Below, in pieces: positions 1 through 9,321 of a DNA stretch of 35,848 bases. Both the position numbers and the translations under genes were made by a program. The notes under the pieces were generated by a model. That model worked only from the letters and a program-made list of their open reading frames with translations. It searched no databases and was not told where the DNA came from. How positions within the stretch are numbered: the first letter of the stretch is position 1; each line of letters opens with the position of its first letter. Source of the stretch: an uncultured bacterium (lineage in GTDB: Bacteria > Myxococcota_A > UBA796 > CAJQPC01); the NCBI GenBank assembly GCA_905480105.1, contig CAJQPC010000012.1, positions 1 to 35,848 of the forward strand, written 5' to 3'.

Positions 1-12
1 GAGGAACTCTCC

Positions 13-582
13 ATGTTTGCCGACAACGACTCTGTTCGTGGCGGAGACGGTGACGGCGCGTTCACCAAGACCAAAGAGGAACTCGACGCCGACCGCATCG
101 ATCTGACCCACGGGCGAGACGACATGACCGCCTTGGGGCAACTTGTCGGGGAACCAGAGACCGAGAACAATGCCAGCGTGAAGATGAACTTCGGCGCTCC
201 ACCGCTCACCAACGACGACGCATCCAAGAAGACCGCAGTCGCAAACCAGATCATGGAGGCACTCTGCAAGGCCTTCGATATTCAGGATGGCCACGGAGGG
301 GGCATGCCCCGGGTCCAGCTCTTGATCGACGGCGCTCCTTCCCATTTCTCCGTGATCTTCCGCAACGCCCGCACGAGTTCCAAAGGAACCGTGCCCGCCC
401 AGGTCCTCATCGCAAACCTGCGCAACCGGCCCTCCACCGAGCATCGCCGCTTGCTAAACAACAGCTTGGCCAATCTGATTGACCGAGCCATGAACATGGC
501 TGCCGAAAACCTCGAGGATGACGACCTTCTCGACGCCTTTCTGGAGACGTGCGTCGGCTACCAAAAGCGCCTGGGCCTCTGA
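13..582 (+). CDS. hypothetical protein
   Basis: 189 aa ORF with GAGGAA upstream of ATG; no family recognised; overlaps the next ORF by 34 nt. Confidence 0.6.
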   Translation: MFADNDSVRGGDGDGAFTKTKEELDADRIDLTHGRDDMTALGQLVGEPETENNASVKMNFGAPPLTNDDASKKTAVANQIMEALCKAFDIQDGHGGGMPRVQLLIDGAPSHFSVIFRNARTSSKGTVPAQVLIANLRNRPSTEHRRLLNNSLANLIDRAMNMAAENLEDDDLLDAFLETCVGYQKRLGL

Positions 583-1496
583 CGCACCGAATCGCCGTAG
601 GCCTACTGGCCACCGCCCTGCTCTTGGGCTTGGCACCAAAGCCCAGTGCCCCTCATCCCCTGGAGCGCACGCCATCTTCGGTGGTGCAGGTCGTCTTGGA
701 CTACCGCGAGGCGCCACTGGCCGAACGAATCGACGCCATCAGCGCCATCTGGCTAGGGCAGCCGTACCAATTAGGTCCCTTGGGAGAGGGCTTAGGGGCT
801 GAGATCGACAGCGATCCAATCACCCGCTACGACGTGTTTGATTGCCTGACCTACGTCGAGGAAGTGATGGCACTGGCCATGTCTCCTGACCCCAAGCGGG
901 CACATGAACTCCGTATGGGAATGCGCTACTCCCAAACGCCGGCCACCTACGAGAACCGCCGCCACTTCATGCTGGCTGAATGGGTTCCAGGCACCCAGCA
1001 GGACGGTTGGATGCGTGACATCACCTCCGAGTTTCCCGACGCGGAACCCCGAAGCAAGACAGTGACCTTGCAGACTTGGGCAGGCTGGAAGACGCGCAAG
1101 GCCTTTCCCCTCTCGGACACACGGCTCCCTGTGGGCACAATGGACTTTCACATCCTCCCTCTCAGCGTCTCCAGCGAGACGCTACGAGCGATCCCCGACG
1201 GCGCAGTAATCTTCACAGTACGGGCCCTGTGGGACCATCTACCCATCGCGATTAGCCACGTCGGCATCAAGGTGCCCGGCGACAGGCCCACCATGCGCCA
1301 CGCCAGCCGCATGGGTCAGCGTGTGGTGCGAGACGACGACCTGAACTGGTACCTCAGGCACTTGGCCACCTACAAGAAATGGCCAGCGGAGGGGCTCATC
1401 GTTCTAATGCCCGTTGAGTTCGGTCCCACTCCTGGGCACTTGGCCAGCTTGAATGCCGCCCAAGCTGCCCAAGGTTTAGGCGAACAGCGCCAGTAG
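549..1496 (+). CDS. DUF1460 family protein (NlpC/P60-like amidase fold), probably exported
   Basis: FDCLTYVEEVMALA and ISHVGIKV motifs; hydrophobic N-terminal segment IAVGLLATALLLGLA; GTG start uncertain. Confidence 0.75.
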   Translation: MRRLPKAPGPLTHRIAVGLLATALLLGLAPKPSAPHPLERTPSSVVQVVLDYREAPLAERIDAISAIWLGQPYQLGPLGEGLGAEIDSDPITRYDVFDCLTYVEEVMALAMSPDPKRAHELRMGMRYSQTPATYENRRHFMLAEWVPGTQQDGWMRDITSEFPDAEPRSKTVTLQTWAGWKTRKAFPLSDTRLPVGTMDFHILPLSVSSETLRAIPDGAVIFTVRALWDHLPIAISHVGIKVPGDRPTMRHASRMGQRVVRDDDLNWYLRHLATYKKWPAEGLIVLMPVEFGPTPGHLASLNAAQAAQGLGEQRQ

Positions 1497-3599
1497 CTGC
1501 GCGGCACAACTGGGCTGCTCGGTCTTGACGTAGGCACGCACGGCGTCGGAGACCAACCCACGAGGGTCCTTCCCGTAGTCAGCCAACTTTTCGTCCAACC
1601 ATGCATTCAAGTCGGTCTCCCCAGCACTGAGCTTGGCGACCAGAGCAGGCATCAAGGTCTGGGCCAAGTCCAACTTCTGCTCGACGGGCACCAAGTCGCT
1701 GACTTTGAGCGCCCAACGTGGGAGGAAGAGGCCGACCCGTCCGAGCATCAAGGTGGCGCAGTCCTCAGCCAGGGCCTGACAGGCAGCATCCGCGAGGGGA
1801 ATCTCAGTACTTAGCTTTCCACCTGGTGCACTACCAAGCTCCGCGTAAATCTTATTCTTTGGCTCGGTCCCGCTCGGACGCAGAATGATTCGACCCCCTT
1901 CGAGTTCAAAGATGAGCACGTTCCGGGAGCTTCGGTCCGTATTGGAGACCAAGGCGCCCATGGGGCCTGCCTCATCGAGCAAATCGGTGTATTTAAGCAC
2001 CTTGCGCCCACCGATCTCACTCGGTGGGTCTTGTCGAAAGCTGTCCTGGATCGCATCAATGCGGGCCTTGCCGCTTGCGCCACGCATGACCGTGGAGATC
2101 AAGCGGTTGGAGACGTAGCCCACCTCTACCCAGATTTGATTCAACAGATCCACCAAGGTCTGCCCCTGCACCTTGAGCAAGCTGGCCGCCTCGGCCAGAA
2201 GCACCGCAGCGCCAGCGGCATCCTTGTCTCGGATCTGGGAGGTAACCAACACCCCATGAGATTCCTCGACCCCGATGGTGTAGTCCAAAGCGCTGCCCTT
2301 GAGGTGCTGATAAACCCCGGTCTCCTCAAGACAACGAAGTGCCTCGGCTACGTACTTAAAGCCCACGAGCAAGTCGCCGTGAAACTGAGCGCCCTTGGCC
2401 TGAGCTACCCGGTTTACCAGACTTGAAGTGACCAGGCTCTTCATCACAATGGGGTTGTCACTCGGCGGCGAGGACAGTGCGATCCAAGCAGCGAGCGCGC
2501 CCAACTCATTTCCATTGATAAAGCGCCAAGAACCTTGATGCTTGACTACCAGCCCCAATCGATCGGCGTCTGGATCGCAGGCCATCACCAGGTCGGCATC
2601 CTCGCGCTCGGCCAGGGCGACTGCCCGGTCCATACTCTGAGGTACCTCAGGGTTGGGGATCCCAAAGGGAACGTTGGGAAAGCTACCATCGTGAGCGGCT
2701 TGGGTGGGCTCTAAGATGCATGAAAAACCCGCTCCGCGGAGAACAGGAACCACGGTCGTGTCCCCGGTTCCATGCAGGGCTGTGAACACCACCTTGGCCC
2801 CGCGTGAGGCCACACTGGGCGATTGCCGAGCTTGGGCGATGTTGACGTCCAAGTAGGCTTGGCGCACCGAGGGGGCCAGGATTTGAACCAAGCCCTGTTC
2901 CTTGGCCTGCAGCCAGTCCATCCGCTGCACGGAGGTGACCGTGTTCACAATGTCCACCAACTCTTCGTCGTAGGGGGGGATCTCCTGACCCCCGAGCTGG
3001 TTGTAGATCTTGGCGCCGTTGTCATCCGGAGGGTTGTGGGAGGCGCTGACGTTTAGACCGCCCTTGGTCCCTAAATGCCGGATCGCAAAGGACAATTCCG
3101 GGGTAGAGATGAAGGAGTCGTCCCCCCGATCCAACATGGTGCTCCGCACCCCATTTGCGGCGTAGACACCCGCCGCCAGCTCCGCGAAGTCCCTGGAAGT
3201 GAAGCCCAACACCGGGTTCGGCACGTCCTTGGGGTAGAGCTTGCGCAGGTCCTGGTAGTGACGCACGTCATAGGCGATGACCACAGAGAGTTCCCCCTCG
3301 TGGCGCTGGCGGAGGTACTGGGCATGGCCCTGAACGGAACTGCCGATGGTGTAGGGGTTGATGCGGTTGGGGCCCACGCCAATAGGTCCGCGCCGACCAC
3401 CGGTTCCGAAGGGGATGACCTGGTAGAAGCTATCCAGGAGCAGTTCCCAGCGGCCATCTTGAATCAAGCGGGCGATCAAGGGACGGTAGTCGGCGGTGTT
3501 GGGATCTTGAAGCCAGCGCTCCAAGTGCACCAAGGCAGAATCCACAACGGCCTGGGCCACACCCAAATTTCCAAAGCCTTTCCTGGCTTGGTTCAGCAT
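1476..3599 (-). CDS. phosphoglucomutase/phosphomannomutase family phosphosugar mutase
   Basis: VSASHNP active-site serine loop, ACDPDADRLG metal loop, EESHG sugar loop, RPSGTEPK phosphate loop; internal ATG (MLNQ) preferred to the track start at 3641. Confidence 0.9.
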   Translation of the reverse strand: MLNQARKGFGNLGVAQAVVDSALVHLERWLQDPNTADYRPLIARLIQDGRWELLLDSFYQVIPFGTGGRRGPIGVGPNRINPYTIGSSVQGHAQYLRQRHEGELSVVIAYDVRHYQDLRKLYPKDVPNPVLGFTSRDFAELAAGVYAANGVRSTMLDRGDDSFISTPELSFAIRHLGTKGGLNVSASHNPPDDNGAKIYNQLGGQEIPPYDEELVDIVNTVTSVQRMDWLQAKEQGLVQILAPSVRQAYLDVNIAQARQSPSVASRGAKVVFTALHGTGDTTVVPVLRGAGFSCILEPTQAAHDGSFPNVPFGIPNPEVPQSMDRAVALAEREDADLVMACDPDADRLGLVVKHQGSWRFINGNELGALAAWIALSSPPSDNPIVMKSLVTSSLVNRVAQAKGAQFHGDLLVGFKYVAEALRCLEETGVYQHLKGSALDYTIGVEESHGVLVTSQIRDKDAAGAAVLLAEAASLLKVQGQTLVDLLNQIWVEVGYVSNRLISTVMRGASGKARIDAIQDSFRQDPPSEIGGRKVLKYTDLLDEAGPMGALVSNTDRSSRNVLIFELEGGRIILRPSGTEPKNKIYAELGSAPGGKLSTEIPLADAACQALAEDCATLMLGRVGLFLPRWALKVSDLVPVEQKLDLAQTLMPALVAKLSAGETDLNAWLDEKLADYGKDPRGLVSDAVRAYVKTEQPSCAAQLLALFA

Positions 3600-3656
3600 C
3601 CGTACTCCTTGCCCGAGAGGGCCTTGCCCACAACGAGCCATTCGTTTGAGGGGATC

Positions 3657-5273
3657 TTACTCCCCAAAGACCTCTGCGCGCAGGCCGCCCACCGCCACAG
3701 TGTTCTCCTGCGTCCAGGTTGACACCACACCCACCGAGCCCAGGATGTCCTGGTAATGGTGACTGTCTGCATGGATGACACGAACATCCCATTGGGTTTT
3801 GCCCAGACTCATGGCCGGGTCCCCAGCCAAGCTCGCAGCCTGCTCCCCTGGGGGCATCAGGACCTCGCGCAGGGCACCGTTGGCGCTCTGAACAAAAGCC
3901 CGAACGTACACAGCCTCGGGGTCGGTGCTCAGTGAGAACTCTCCAGTCCCCGCACTCAGTCCCCCATGGCTGGGTGCTTGCACCCAGTCGGGAAGCACCG
4001 CCTCTCCGGAAATCACGGGAGCCATGGTCATTGAGCGTCCCGATCCACTGCCTGCTCCACCCTGCTCGTGCCAGGCCACGACCACTTGCCCTGGGTTCGT
4101 CAGGGGCGAGGGGATTCGCAACTGGCCACTGCCCGTAGCCAAGCCTTGCAGTAGCCAGCCGCTCTCACTGGCCCCATACAAGAGCACCAAGCTGCTCTCC
4201 GGGGCGTCTGGCACGGTGACCCAGACCTGATCTTCGGCCAGCCCCGAGGGCGTGATGGCCACGGTGCCATCGCCTGCCACAGTGGCACTCTCATCCAGAC
4301 GCATGGTGGGCTCCCAGGCTTCCAGCAGCGCGCCGACCTGGCCGAAGTTGTCCACCCCTGAGCTGAGATCGGAGATCGGCAAGGTGCCCGCCATGGTCCA
4401 GACCTGGGTCTGCGCCTGGGTGGTGGCCAGGGCGATCTCTGAGGCGTGCTCGTCGATTGCCAGGTTCTCCGGCAGCTCCACGCTGGCCCCGAAGATGGTC
4501 ACCTCGCGGTTGGACCGAATCAAGTCCAGCTCAGAGACCAGAACCGGCGAGCCGCCAAGCGCGGTGCCCGACAAGGACAACCTGAGCTCGTCCGGATCCG
4601 CCTTGTCCAACGCCGAGAAGTCCACACTGGCACTCAGCTCAGCTGGCGGCAAGATACTGTCTATGTGAGACAAAGTCAGCAAGACACGACGAGAGACCAC
4701 ACCGTAGACGGTCTGGGGCACAAAGTCAGCATCCTGGGCAAAGACGGTAAAGGACACAGGGCCACCCGTCTCGGTGGGCAACTCGATCGCACCGTACTCG
4801 TCAGCGATCAGCTTCTCCCCCTGCCAGATCACCCGGGCACCGGGCACACCTTGGGTGTCTTGGTCGCTGACCTGAAGATGCAGCGTGTGGGTGTCCTCGA
4901 TCTCAATGAGCGACTCCCCCACTACACCATCCAGCTCAGCGCTCACCACCACACTGCCTGCCTGGAGTGCGCGAACCGTGAGTCCGTCTACCGAGAGCGC
5001 AGCGTCTCCACTGCTCAGCTCCAGCTCAGGGAGCCCCTCCCGGTGGCCGTCGCTGTAGACGCCCACCGCACGCAGCACCATCTCTGCGCCAGGCTCCACG
5101 CTGATGCGCTGGGGGTAGAGCTCAATGCTCTCCAGCACCACCTCTTCGGCCGTGTCCACCCACTCGCTGTCCACAGCAATGGGGTCGTGCTCACTGTCCG
5201 TTGTTGTGGACTCAGCGCTGCAAGCGACCAGCCCCGGAAGCATCACTCCGAAAATCGCAATCCCAAAACCCAT
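3657..5273 (-). CDS. lipoprotein with Big_2-like Ig domain
   Basis: MGFGIAIFGVMLPGLVACSAES signal peptide/lipobox; YPQRISVEPGAEMVLRAVGVYSDGHRE resembles Big_2; start trimmed from 5414. Confidence 0.7.
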   Translation of the reverse strand: MGFGIAIFGVMLPGLVACSAESTTTDSEHDPIAVDSEWVDTAEEVVLESIELYPQRISVEPGAEMVLRAVGVYSDGHREGLPELELSSGDAALSVDGLTVRALQAGSVVVSAELDGVVGESLIEIEDTHTLHLQVSDQDTQGVPGARVIWQGEKLIADEYGAIELPTETGGPVSFTVFAQDADFVPQTVYGVVSRRVLLTLSHIDSILPPAELSASVDFSALDKADPDELRLSLSGTALGGSPVLVSELDLIRSNREVTIFGASVELPENLAIDEHASEIALATTQAQTQVWTMAGTLPISDLSSGVDNFGQVGALLEAWEPTMRLDESATVAGDGTVAITPSGLAEDQVWVTVPDAPESSLVLLYGASESGWLLQGLATGSGQLRIPSPLTNPGQVVVAWHEQGGAGSGSGRSMTMAPVISGEAVLPDWVQAPSHGGLSAGTGEFSLSTDPEAVYVRAFVQSANGALREVLMPPGEQAASLAGDPAMSLGKTQWDVRVIHADSHHYQDILGSVGVVSTWTQENTVAVGGLRAEVFGE

Positions 5274-5662
5274 GCTCCCTCCCCAGAGGAGAAACTCCCC
5301 GCGCTCTGGCAAGGCATACAGGGCACAAGCCCAGTGTCCTGACCCGCTTCGTTGGCGGCCAAGCAGTCGAGCTGCTCCCCCACTACAAAATCCTGGTCCA
5401 CCACGCCTTGCCATTGGGCCAAGACCCCCTCGGGCGTGATGGCCTCGACGACGACAAGTGGCGCGGCCATGTCAGCAGGCAGCCCAGTGACCGCATACAG
5501 ACCATCAAATCGCGCGCCGAAAGCCTGGCTTCCAGACTCTTGAACACAAACCCGCACCCGCTCGGAGGTGTCGGGGACACGACCGGGCAGCTCCAACAGG
5601 CGTTCTACGGGACGGTAGTCGGTCTGACCACAACCCAACAGAGCGAGGACTACTCCTCCCAC
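5243..5662 (-). CDS. small putative lipoprotein
   Basis: GTG start gives MGGVVLALLGCGQ lipobox; overlaps both neighbours (13 nt upstream gene, 31 nt downstream gene). Confidence 0.6.
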   Translation of the reverse strand: MGGVVLALLGCGQTDYRPVERLLELPGRVPDTSERVRVCVQESGSQAFGARFDGLYAVTGLPADMAAPLVVVEAITPEGVLAQWQGVVDQDFVVGEQLDCLAANEAGQDTGLVPCMPCQSAGSFSSGEGAWVLGLRFSE

Positions 5663-6357
5663 TTGGCCGTTGCCAGAATCCACTGGTCTGCATCGCCGGT
5701 GAGCTGGAACCAGCTCAATCCGTAGCGCGGCGCGGTCCAAAACTCACCGGAAATGGGAGAGCCAGCGCTCATGTCGCCGTCGCCATCGTCCAAGACAATG
5801 TGAAGACAGGTCCAGGTGTTGTCACCACCAACCCAGTCGTTGGCACAGGCTGCCGTGGACTCGAAGGTGGCGGTCCAGGTGGCTCCACCGGTTTCGGTGA
5901 CGATGGACTCCCCAGGAATCATGCGGCGATCACCCAGCTGGATAGGCGGGTCAAAAGCCACGCTGTTGCTCTCGTCCCCCTCCTCCTCGGTGGAGGAGTC
6001 GGAGGTGTCACCCGAGTCCCCGGTATCGTTTTCTTCGACGGGGTCCGAAAAGAACGTGTAGCCGTAGATGCGCACACCCGCGATCGGATCACTGGCCCAA
6101 TCAATGCTGTACAGCAAGGTGGAGGGCTGGTTGTTGTTGGGGTCCGTCTGCCAGTACTCCAAGGTCTTCACGACCACGTTTTCTTCGGTACGCTCACCCG
6201 CCATTTCCACGAAGATCTTGTGCTCTTCCGCGGAATTCGTGTAGAGCCAGCTACGTTCCGAGCCGTCCAACGGGAAATGGTCCACCATGTCGTAGCCGGA
6301 GTAACCCGGGCCTTCGGGGGTGCAGCCGGTCAGGGCGATCAAGAGGCTGATGTGCAT
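5650..6357 (-). CDS. lipoprotein with acidic low-complexity linker
   Basis: MHISLLIALTGCTPEG lipobox; linker NDTGDSGDTSDSSTEEEGDES. Confidence 0.75.
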   Translation of the reverse strand: MHISLLIALTGCTPEGPGYSGYDMVDHFPLDGSERSWLYTNSAEEHKIFVEMAGERTEENVVVKTLEYWQTDPNNNQPSTLLYSIDWASDPIAGVRIYGYTFFSDPVEENDTGDSGDTSDSSTEEEGDESNSVAFDPPIQLGDRRMIPGESIVTETGGATWTATFESTAACANDWVGGDNTWTCLHIVLDDGDGDMSAGSPISGEFWTAPRYGLSWFQLTGDADQWILATAKWEE

Positions 6358-6434
6358 GTCTCCTCCAGGAGCGTGCTAGAAGTCTTTCGCATACACACGT
6401 AGCACCGCTGAGAGGCGAGGAGCAAGCCAAGACC

Positions 6435-7076
6435 ATGACCACGGGCCCCCTCAGCCAACTGGACATCCGCGCGATCACCTTCGACGTGGACGGAACCCTC
6501 TACGATCTCAATCTTCAGAAGCTGCGATTGGCGCCCTATCTTCTGCGACATCCGCTGATCCTGTCTCGTTACAATCAAGTCGTGGACAGCATGCGTCACG
6601 AGAAGCATCGGGACATGCGCGGTGCGATCTGCGCGCGTTTGGGCGAAGAAGTCGGCAGCACCCCGCTCCGGGTCAAACAGGTCGTTGACGGGGTAATCCA
6701 CGGCTCCTGGCCTGCGGGCTTTGGCAAACGCACCCCCTGGCCCGAGATGGCAAAGGTCTTGGCGAAGCTCGACGCAGCCGGGCTGCCCCGCGCAGTAATC
6801 TCCGACTACTCAAGCGATCTGAAACTGGAGCGTATGGGCCTGAATCACGGCTGGGCAGCGGTTGTCGACTGTGAGCGTCTGGGTGCAATGAAACCACACC
6901 CCGACGGACTACTGGCCGCCGCCGAGCAGATGGGGATCGCCCCAGAGCACGTGTTGCACATCGGCGATCGACCCGAGCTGGACGAGAAGATGGCCCACGC
7001 AGCTGGCGCCCACTGCCTGATCCTTGGCCGTGACATGCGCCGAATGCGCCAACTCCCGGAGATGCTGCTGAAATGA
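6435..7076 (+). CDS. HAD family hydrolase
   Basis: ITFDVDGTLYDL motif I, AVISDYSSD motif II, KPHPDGLLAAAEQMGIAPEHVLHIGDRPELDEKMAHAAG motifs III/IV. Confidence 0.9.
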   Translation: MTTGPLSQLDIRAITFDVDGTLYDLNLQKLRLAPYLLRHPLILSRYNQVVDSMRHEKHRDMRGAICARLGEEVGSTPLRVKQVVDGVIHGSWPAGFGKRTPWPEMAKVLAKLDAAGLPRAVISDYSSDLKLERMGLNHGWAAVVDCERLGAMKPHPDGLLAAAEQMGIAPEHVLHIGDRPELDEKMAHAAGAHCLILGRDMRRMRQLPEMLLK

Positions 7077-7588
7077 GCGACCCTTTTCGCAACTTAAATG
7101 CCCTATACGAAAAAGTTAAGGTCCACTCCGATCGCGTCATGGACGCCTACTCCGGCAAGTTTCAGTGTCGGCGGGGATGCAGCGACTGCTGCTCCAGCGA
7201 CCGCAGCGTGAGCGCCGTAGAATACGCCAACGTGGCCCAAGCCCTCTCGGAGGTTTCGGAGAAGACCCTCTCCAGACTCAAGAGCCAGCCCCGTTCCAAG
7301 AAGCGCTGCTCAATGCTCCTGGATGGGGCCTGCTCCGTCTACAAGGCCAGACCTCTGATCTGCCGCAGCCACGGGCTTCCATTGGTGCTGGACCGCTCCA
7401 AGGGCCGCCAAATAGTGGACGTATGTCCCCTGAACTTCAAGGACGGCTCTCTTGGCACCCTGCCACCAGAAGATCTGCTCGCCCAAGGTACCGTGGACAG
7501 CATTCTGGTCGCGGTGAACGCCTTGTACTGCCAAGAGGAGAACGGAGAACCCCGCAAGCGACGCCAGCTGGCCTCGCTCTTGGAATGA
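7073..7588 (+). CDS. YkgJ family cysteine cluster protein
   Basis: CRRGCSDCCSS..., CSVYKARPLICRSHGLPL, CPLNF; ATGA overlap with the HAD gene. Confidence 0.88.
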   Translation: MSDPFRNLNALYEKVKVHSDRVMDAYSGKFQCRRGCSDCCSSDRSVSAVEYANVAQALSEVSEKTLSRLKSQPRSKKRCSMLLDGACSVYKARPLICRSHGLPLVLDRSKGRQIVDVCPLNFKDGSLGTLPPEDLLAQGTVDSILVAVNALYCQEENGEPRKRRQLASLLE

Positions 7589-7740
7589 AGAATTCTCGGT
7601 TTTTTCTAAACACCCGATTCGATGAGCCGAAAAGATAATTGGACCCGTTCGGCGATCCCCCCCTCATGGCTTTGCCCCTTCCTTCCGATTCAAGTTCTGT
7701 AAGCCGGAACTGACCGGTCAGATATCAGGAAGGAGAAGTC

Positions 7741-8364
7741 ATGAAGCGCGTTCTGAGTACGATGGTGACCATGGCCACAGGATCATTGACGGGCCCCGCC
7801 ATTATGGTTCTGCCCATGTTGGTCGCCTGCGGCGAAGTCGAGATTCCATTTGTCGCACCGGTGGTCATTGAGGTTCCTGAACTACCTCAAGCTGACGCCG
7901 ACGGGCTCATCCACTACAGCGACGCCAGCGAGATGAAGAGCTTGGACGAACTCCGCGCCGAGGTCCCTGCCGAAATCTCCGATATCCGCGAGTTCACCTT
8001 GACTGGCATGGCACTCCGGGACCCTGAGATCATGGTTTACCGTGGAGGCACTGGCGGCGAAGACGAGCTGGTCCAAGAGACCGTGATGCTCGCTGACATG
8101 GTTCACGAAATACGGATTTTCATCTCCGCCGATCAAGAGCGCAGCGATGACGACGTGCTGCTCGCTGTGCTCAGCGATTTTGACCCGGGCAACGAGCTTC
8201 ACGAGGCCGTGGTGACCGAAGCGGCTCAGATGTCCCGCTACGAGGAGGGCGGCTTTGCCCTCATCACCGAAGCGGACTTCCTGGAAGTACCACCAGCGGC
8301 CATGACCCTTGAGATGACCTTGCGCGGACTTGCGCTGGTCGACCCCCTGGGCAGCGACGAGTAG
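7741..8364 (+). CDS. hypothetical lipoprotein
   Basis: AGGAAGGAG Shine-Dalgarno; N-terminal signal ending MVLPMLVACGEVE. Confidence 0.72.
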   Translation: MKRVLSTMVTMATGSLTGPAIMVLPMLVACGEVEIPFVAPVVIEVPELPQADADGLIHYSDASEMKSLDELRAEVPAEISDIREFTLTGMALRDPEIMVYRGGTGGEDELVQETVMLADMVHEIRIFISADQERSDDDVLLAVLSDFDPGNELHEAVVTEAAQMSRYEEGGFALITEADFLEVPPAAMTLEMTLRGLALVDPLGSDE

Positions 8365-8429
8365 CCCCAACCGTGTGTGTGGATTCTGCGGTCCTCTTTT
8401 CCTCTTTCGCCACAGAGTTCATTGAGAAT

Positions 8430-8448
8430 CCCTGTTCGCAGGGCTTTT
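8430..8448 (+). terminator. possible short intrinsic terminator
   Basis: CCCTG-TTCG-CAGGG stem followed by CTTTT, downstream of the plus-strand lipoprotein gene. Confidence 0.45.
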
Positions 8449-8482
8449 AACCCCGAGACCGTCCGCGAAGGGTCCCGGGGTT
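8449..8482. repeat. GC-rich inverted repeat in convergent intergenic region
   Basis: AACCCCGAGACC...GGTCCCGGGGTT, 12-position stem with one mismatch. Confidence 0.6.
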
Positions 8483-8519
8483 CACCGGCAAGAACAACAC
8501 AGACAACACCCAGGGGTAC

Positions 8520-8807
8520 CTACACGTCACCCGGGTCCAACAAGAGTGTGGCGTCTCCCACAATGCACGCCTGACACCCCAAGCGCTGGTCGTCTCGATC
8601 CAAGAAAGGCGGCTCGACCTCCTCTTCCATTTCGGAGAGCTTGCCGGTCACAACGCGTACCCGGCAGGTATTGCACGCAGCAAACCCGCCACAGGCTGCG
8701 ACCATCTCGATGTCGTGGGTCAAACAGACCTCGTAGACGGTCTCCCCAAGAGGAGCGTCCACGCTGCGGTCTCCAGCATCAAGACCGCGGAAGTGGAGTG
8801 TGGGCAT
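8520..8807 (-). CDS. [2Fe-2S] ferredoxin
   Basis: CGGFAACNTC (C-x5-C-x2-C) plus downstream GCQAC. Confidence 0.9.
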   Translation of the reverse strand: MPTLHFRGLDAGDRSVDAPLGETVYEVCLTHDIEMVAACGGFAACNTCRVRVVTGKLSEMEEEVEPPFLDRDDQRLGCQACIVGDATLLLDPGDV

Positions 8808-8856
8808 GAATCTGGCTCGCTCTGGACCTATTTCGCTTGGGCCCAGTCTTTAAGAC

Positions 8857-9228
8857 TCAGTAGGCCGAGGCGCCTGCGCTGCCCATCTTGTCATCGATGT
8901 CAAAGCTTTCCCCGCAGCCACAAGCCCGCTTGGCATTGGGGTTCAAGATCTTGAAACCCGCCTCCATCAGAGAGTCCTGAAAGTCGATTACCGTGCCGGT
9001 GAGGTAATCAAGCTTGAAGGCACCCACGAGCACCCGCACGTCTTCGTAGGAGTACTCCGAGTCGTCCTCGAGCTCGGGGCCTTCGACGAACTCGAGTTGA
9101 TAGCTGTAGCCACTGCAGCCCCCACCGCGGATTGCAAGGCGCAGGGCGTAGCCCTCCATCTCGTTCTCTTTAAGGAGACTGTGGATCTGAGTGATGGCCG
9201 CGGGGCTTAGGGTCACGGGATGGGACAT
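8857..9228 (-). CDS. HesB/IscA/ErpA-type iron-sulfur cluster assembly protein
   Basis: GGGCSGYSYQLEF and NPNAKRACGCGESF; internal ATG (MSHPVTLS) preferred. Confidence 0.9.
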   Translation of the reverse strand: MSHPVTLSPAAITQIHSLLKENEMEGYALRLAIRGGGCSGYSYQLEFVEGPELEDDSEYSYEDVRVLVGAFKLDYLTGTVIDFQDSLMEAGFKILNPNAKRACGCGESFDIDDKMGSAGASAY

Positions 9229-9321
9229 CGGGGCTCTCCGGAAGTTCTGAGCCCATAGTATGCGCGGCTGCGCAGATCGCAAGTTAGGACTGAGCGCCGT
9301 CAGCGAGGTCCAGCCCCCTAA

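Noticed and set aside
4446-5342. 298-aa plus-strand ORF antisense to the Big_2-like lipoprotein gene
   Set aside because: Shadow ORF in high-GC coding sequence; no recognisable domain, and the opposite strand has signal peptide and domain evidence.
9229-9321. Trp attenuator/leader peptide before trpE
   Set aside because: Only about 90 nt with no short ORF rich in Trp codons and no terminator/antiterminator pair visible.
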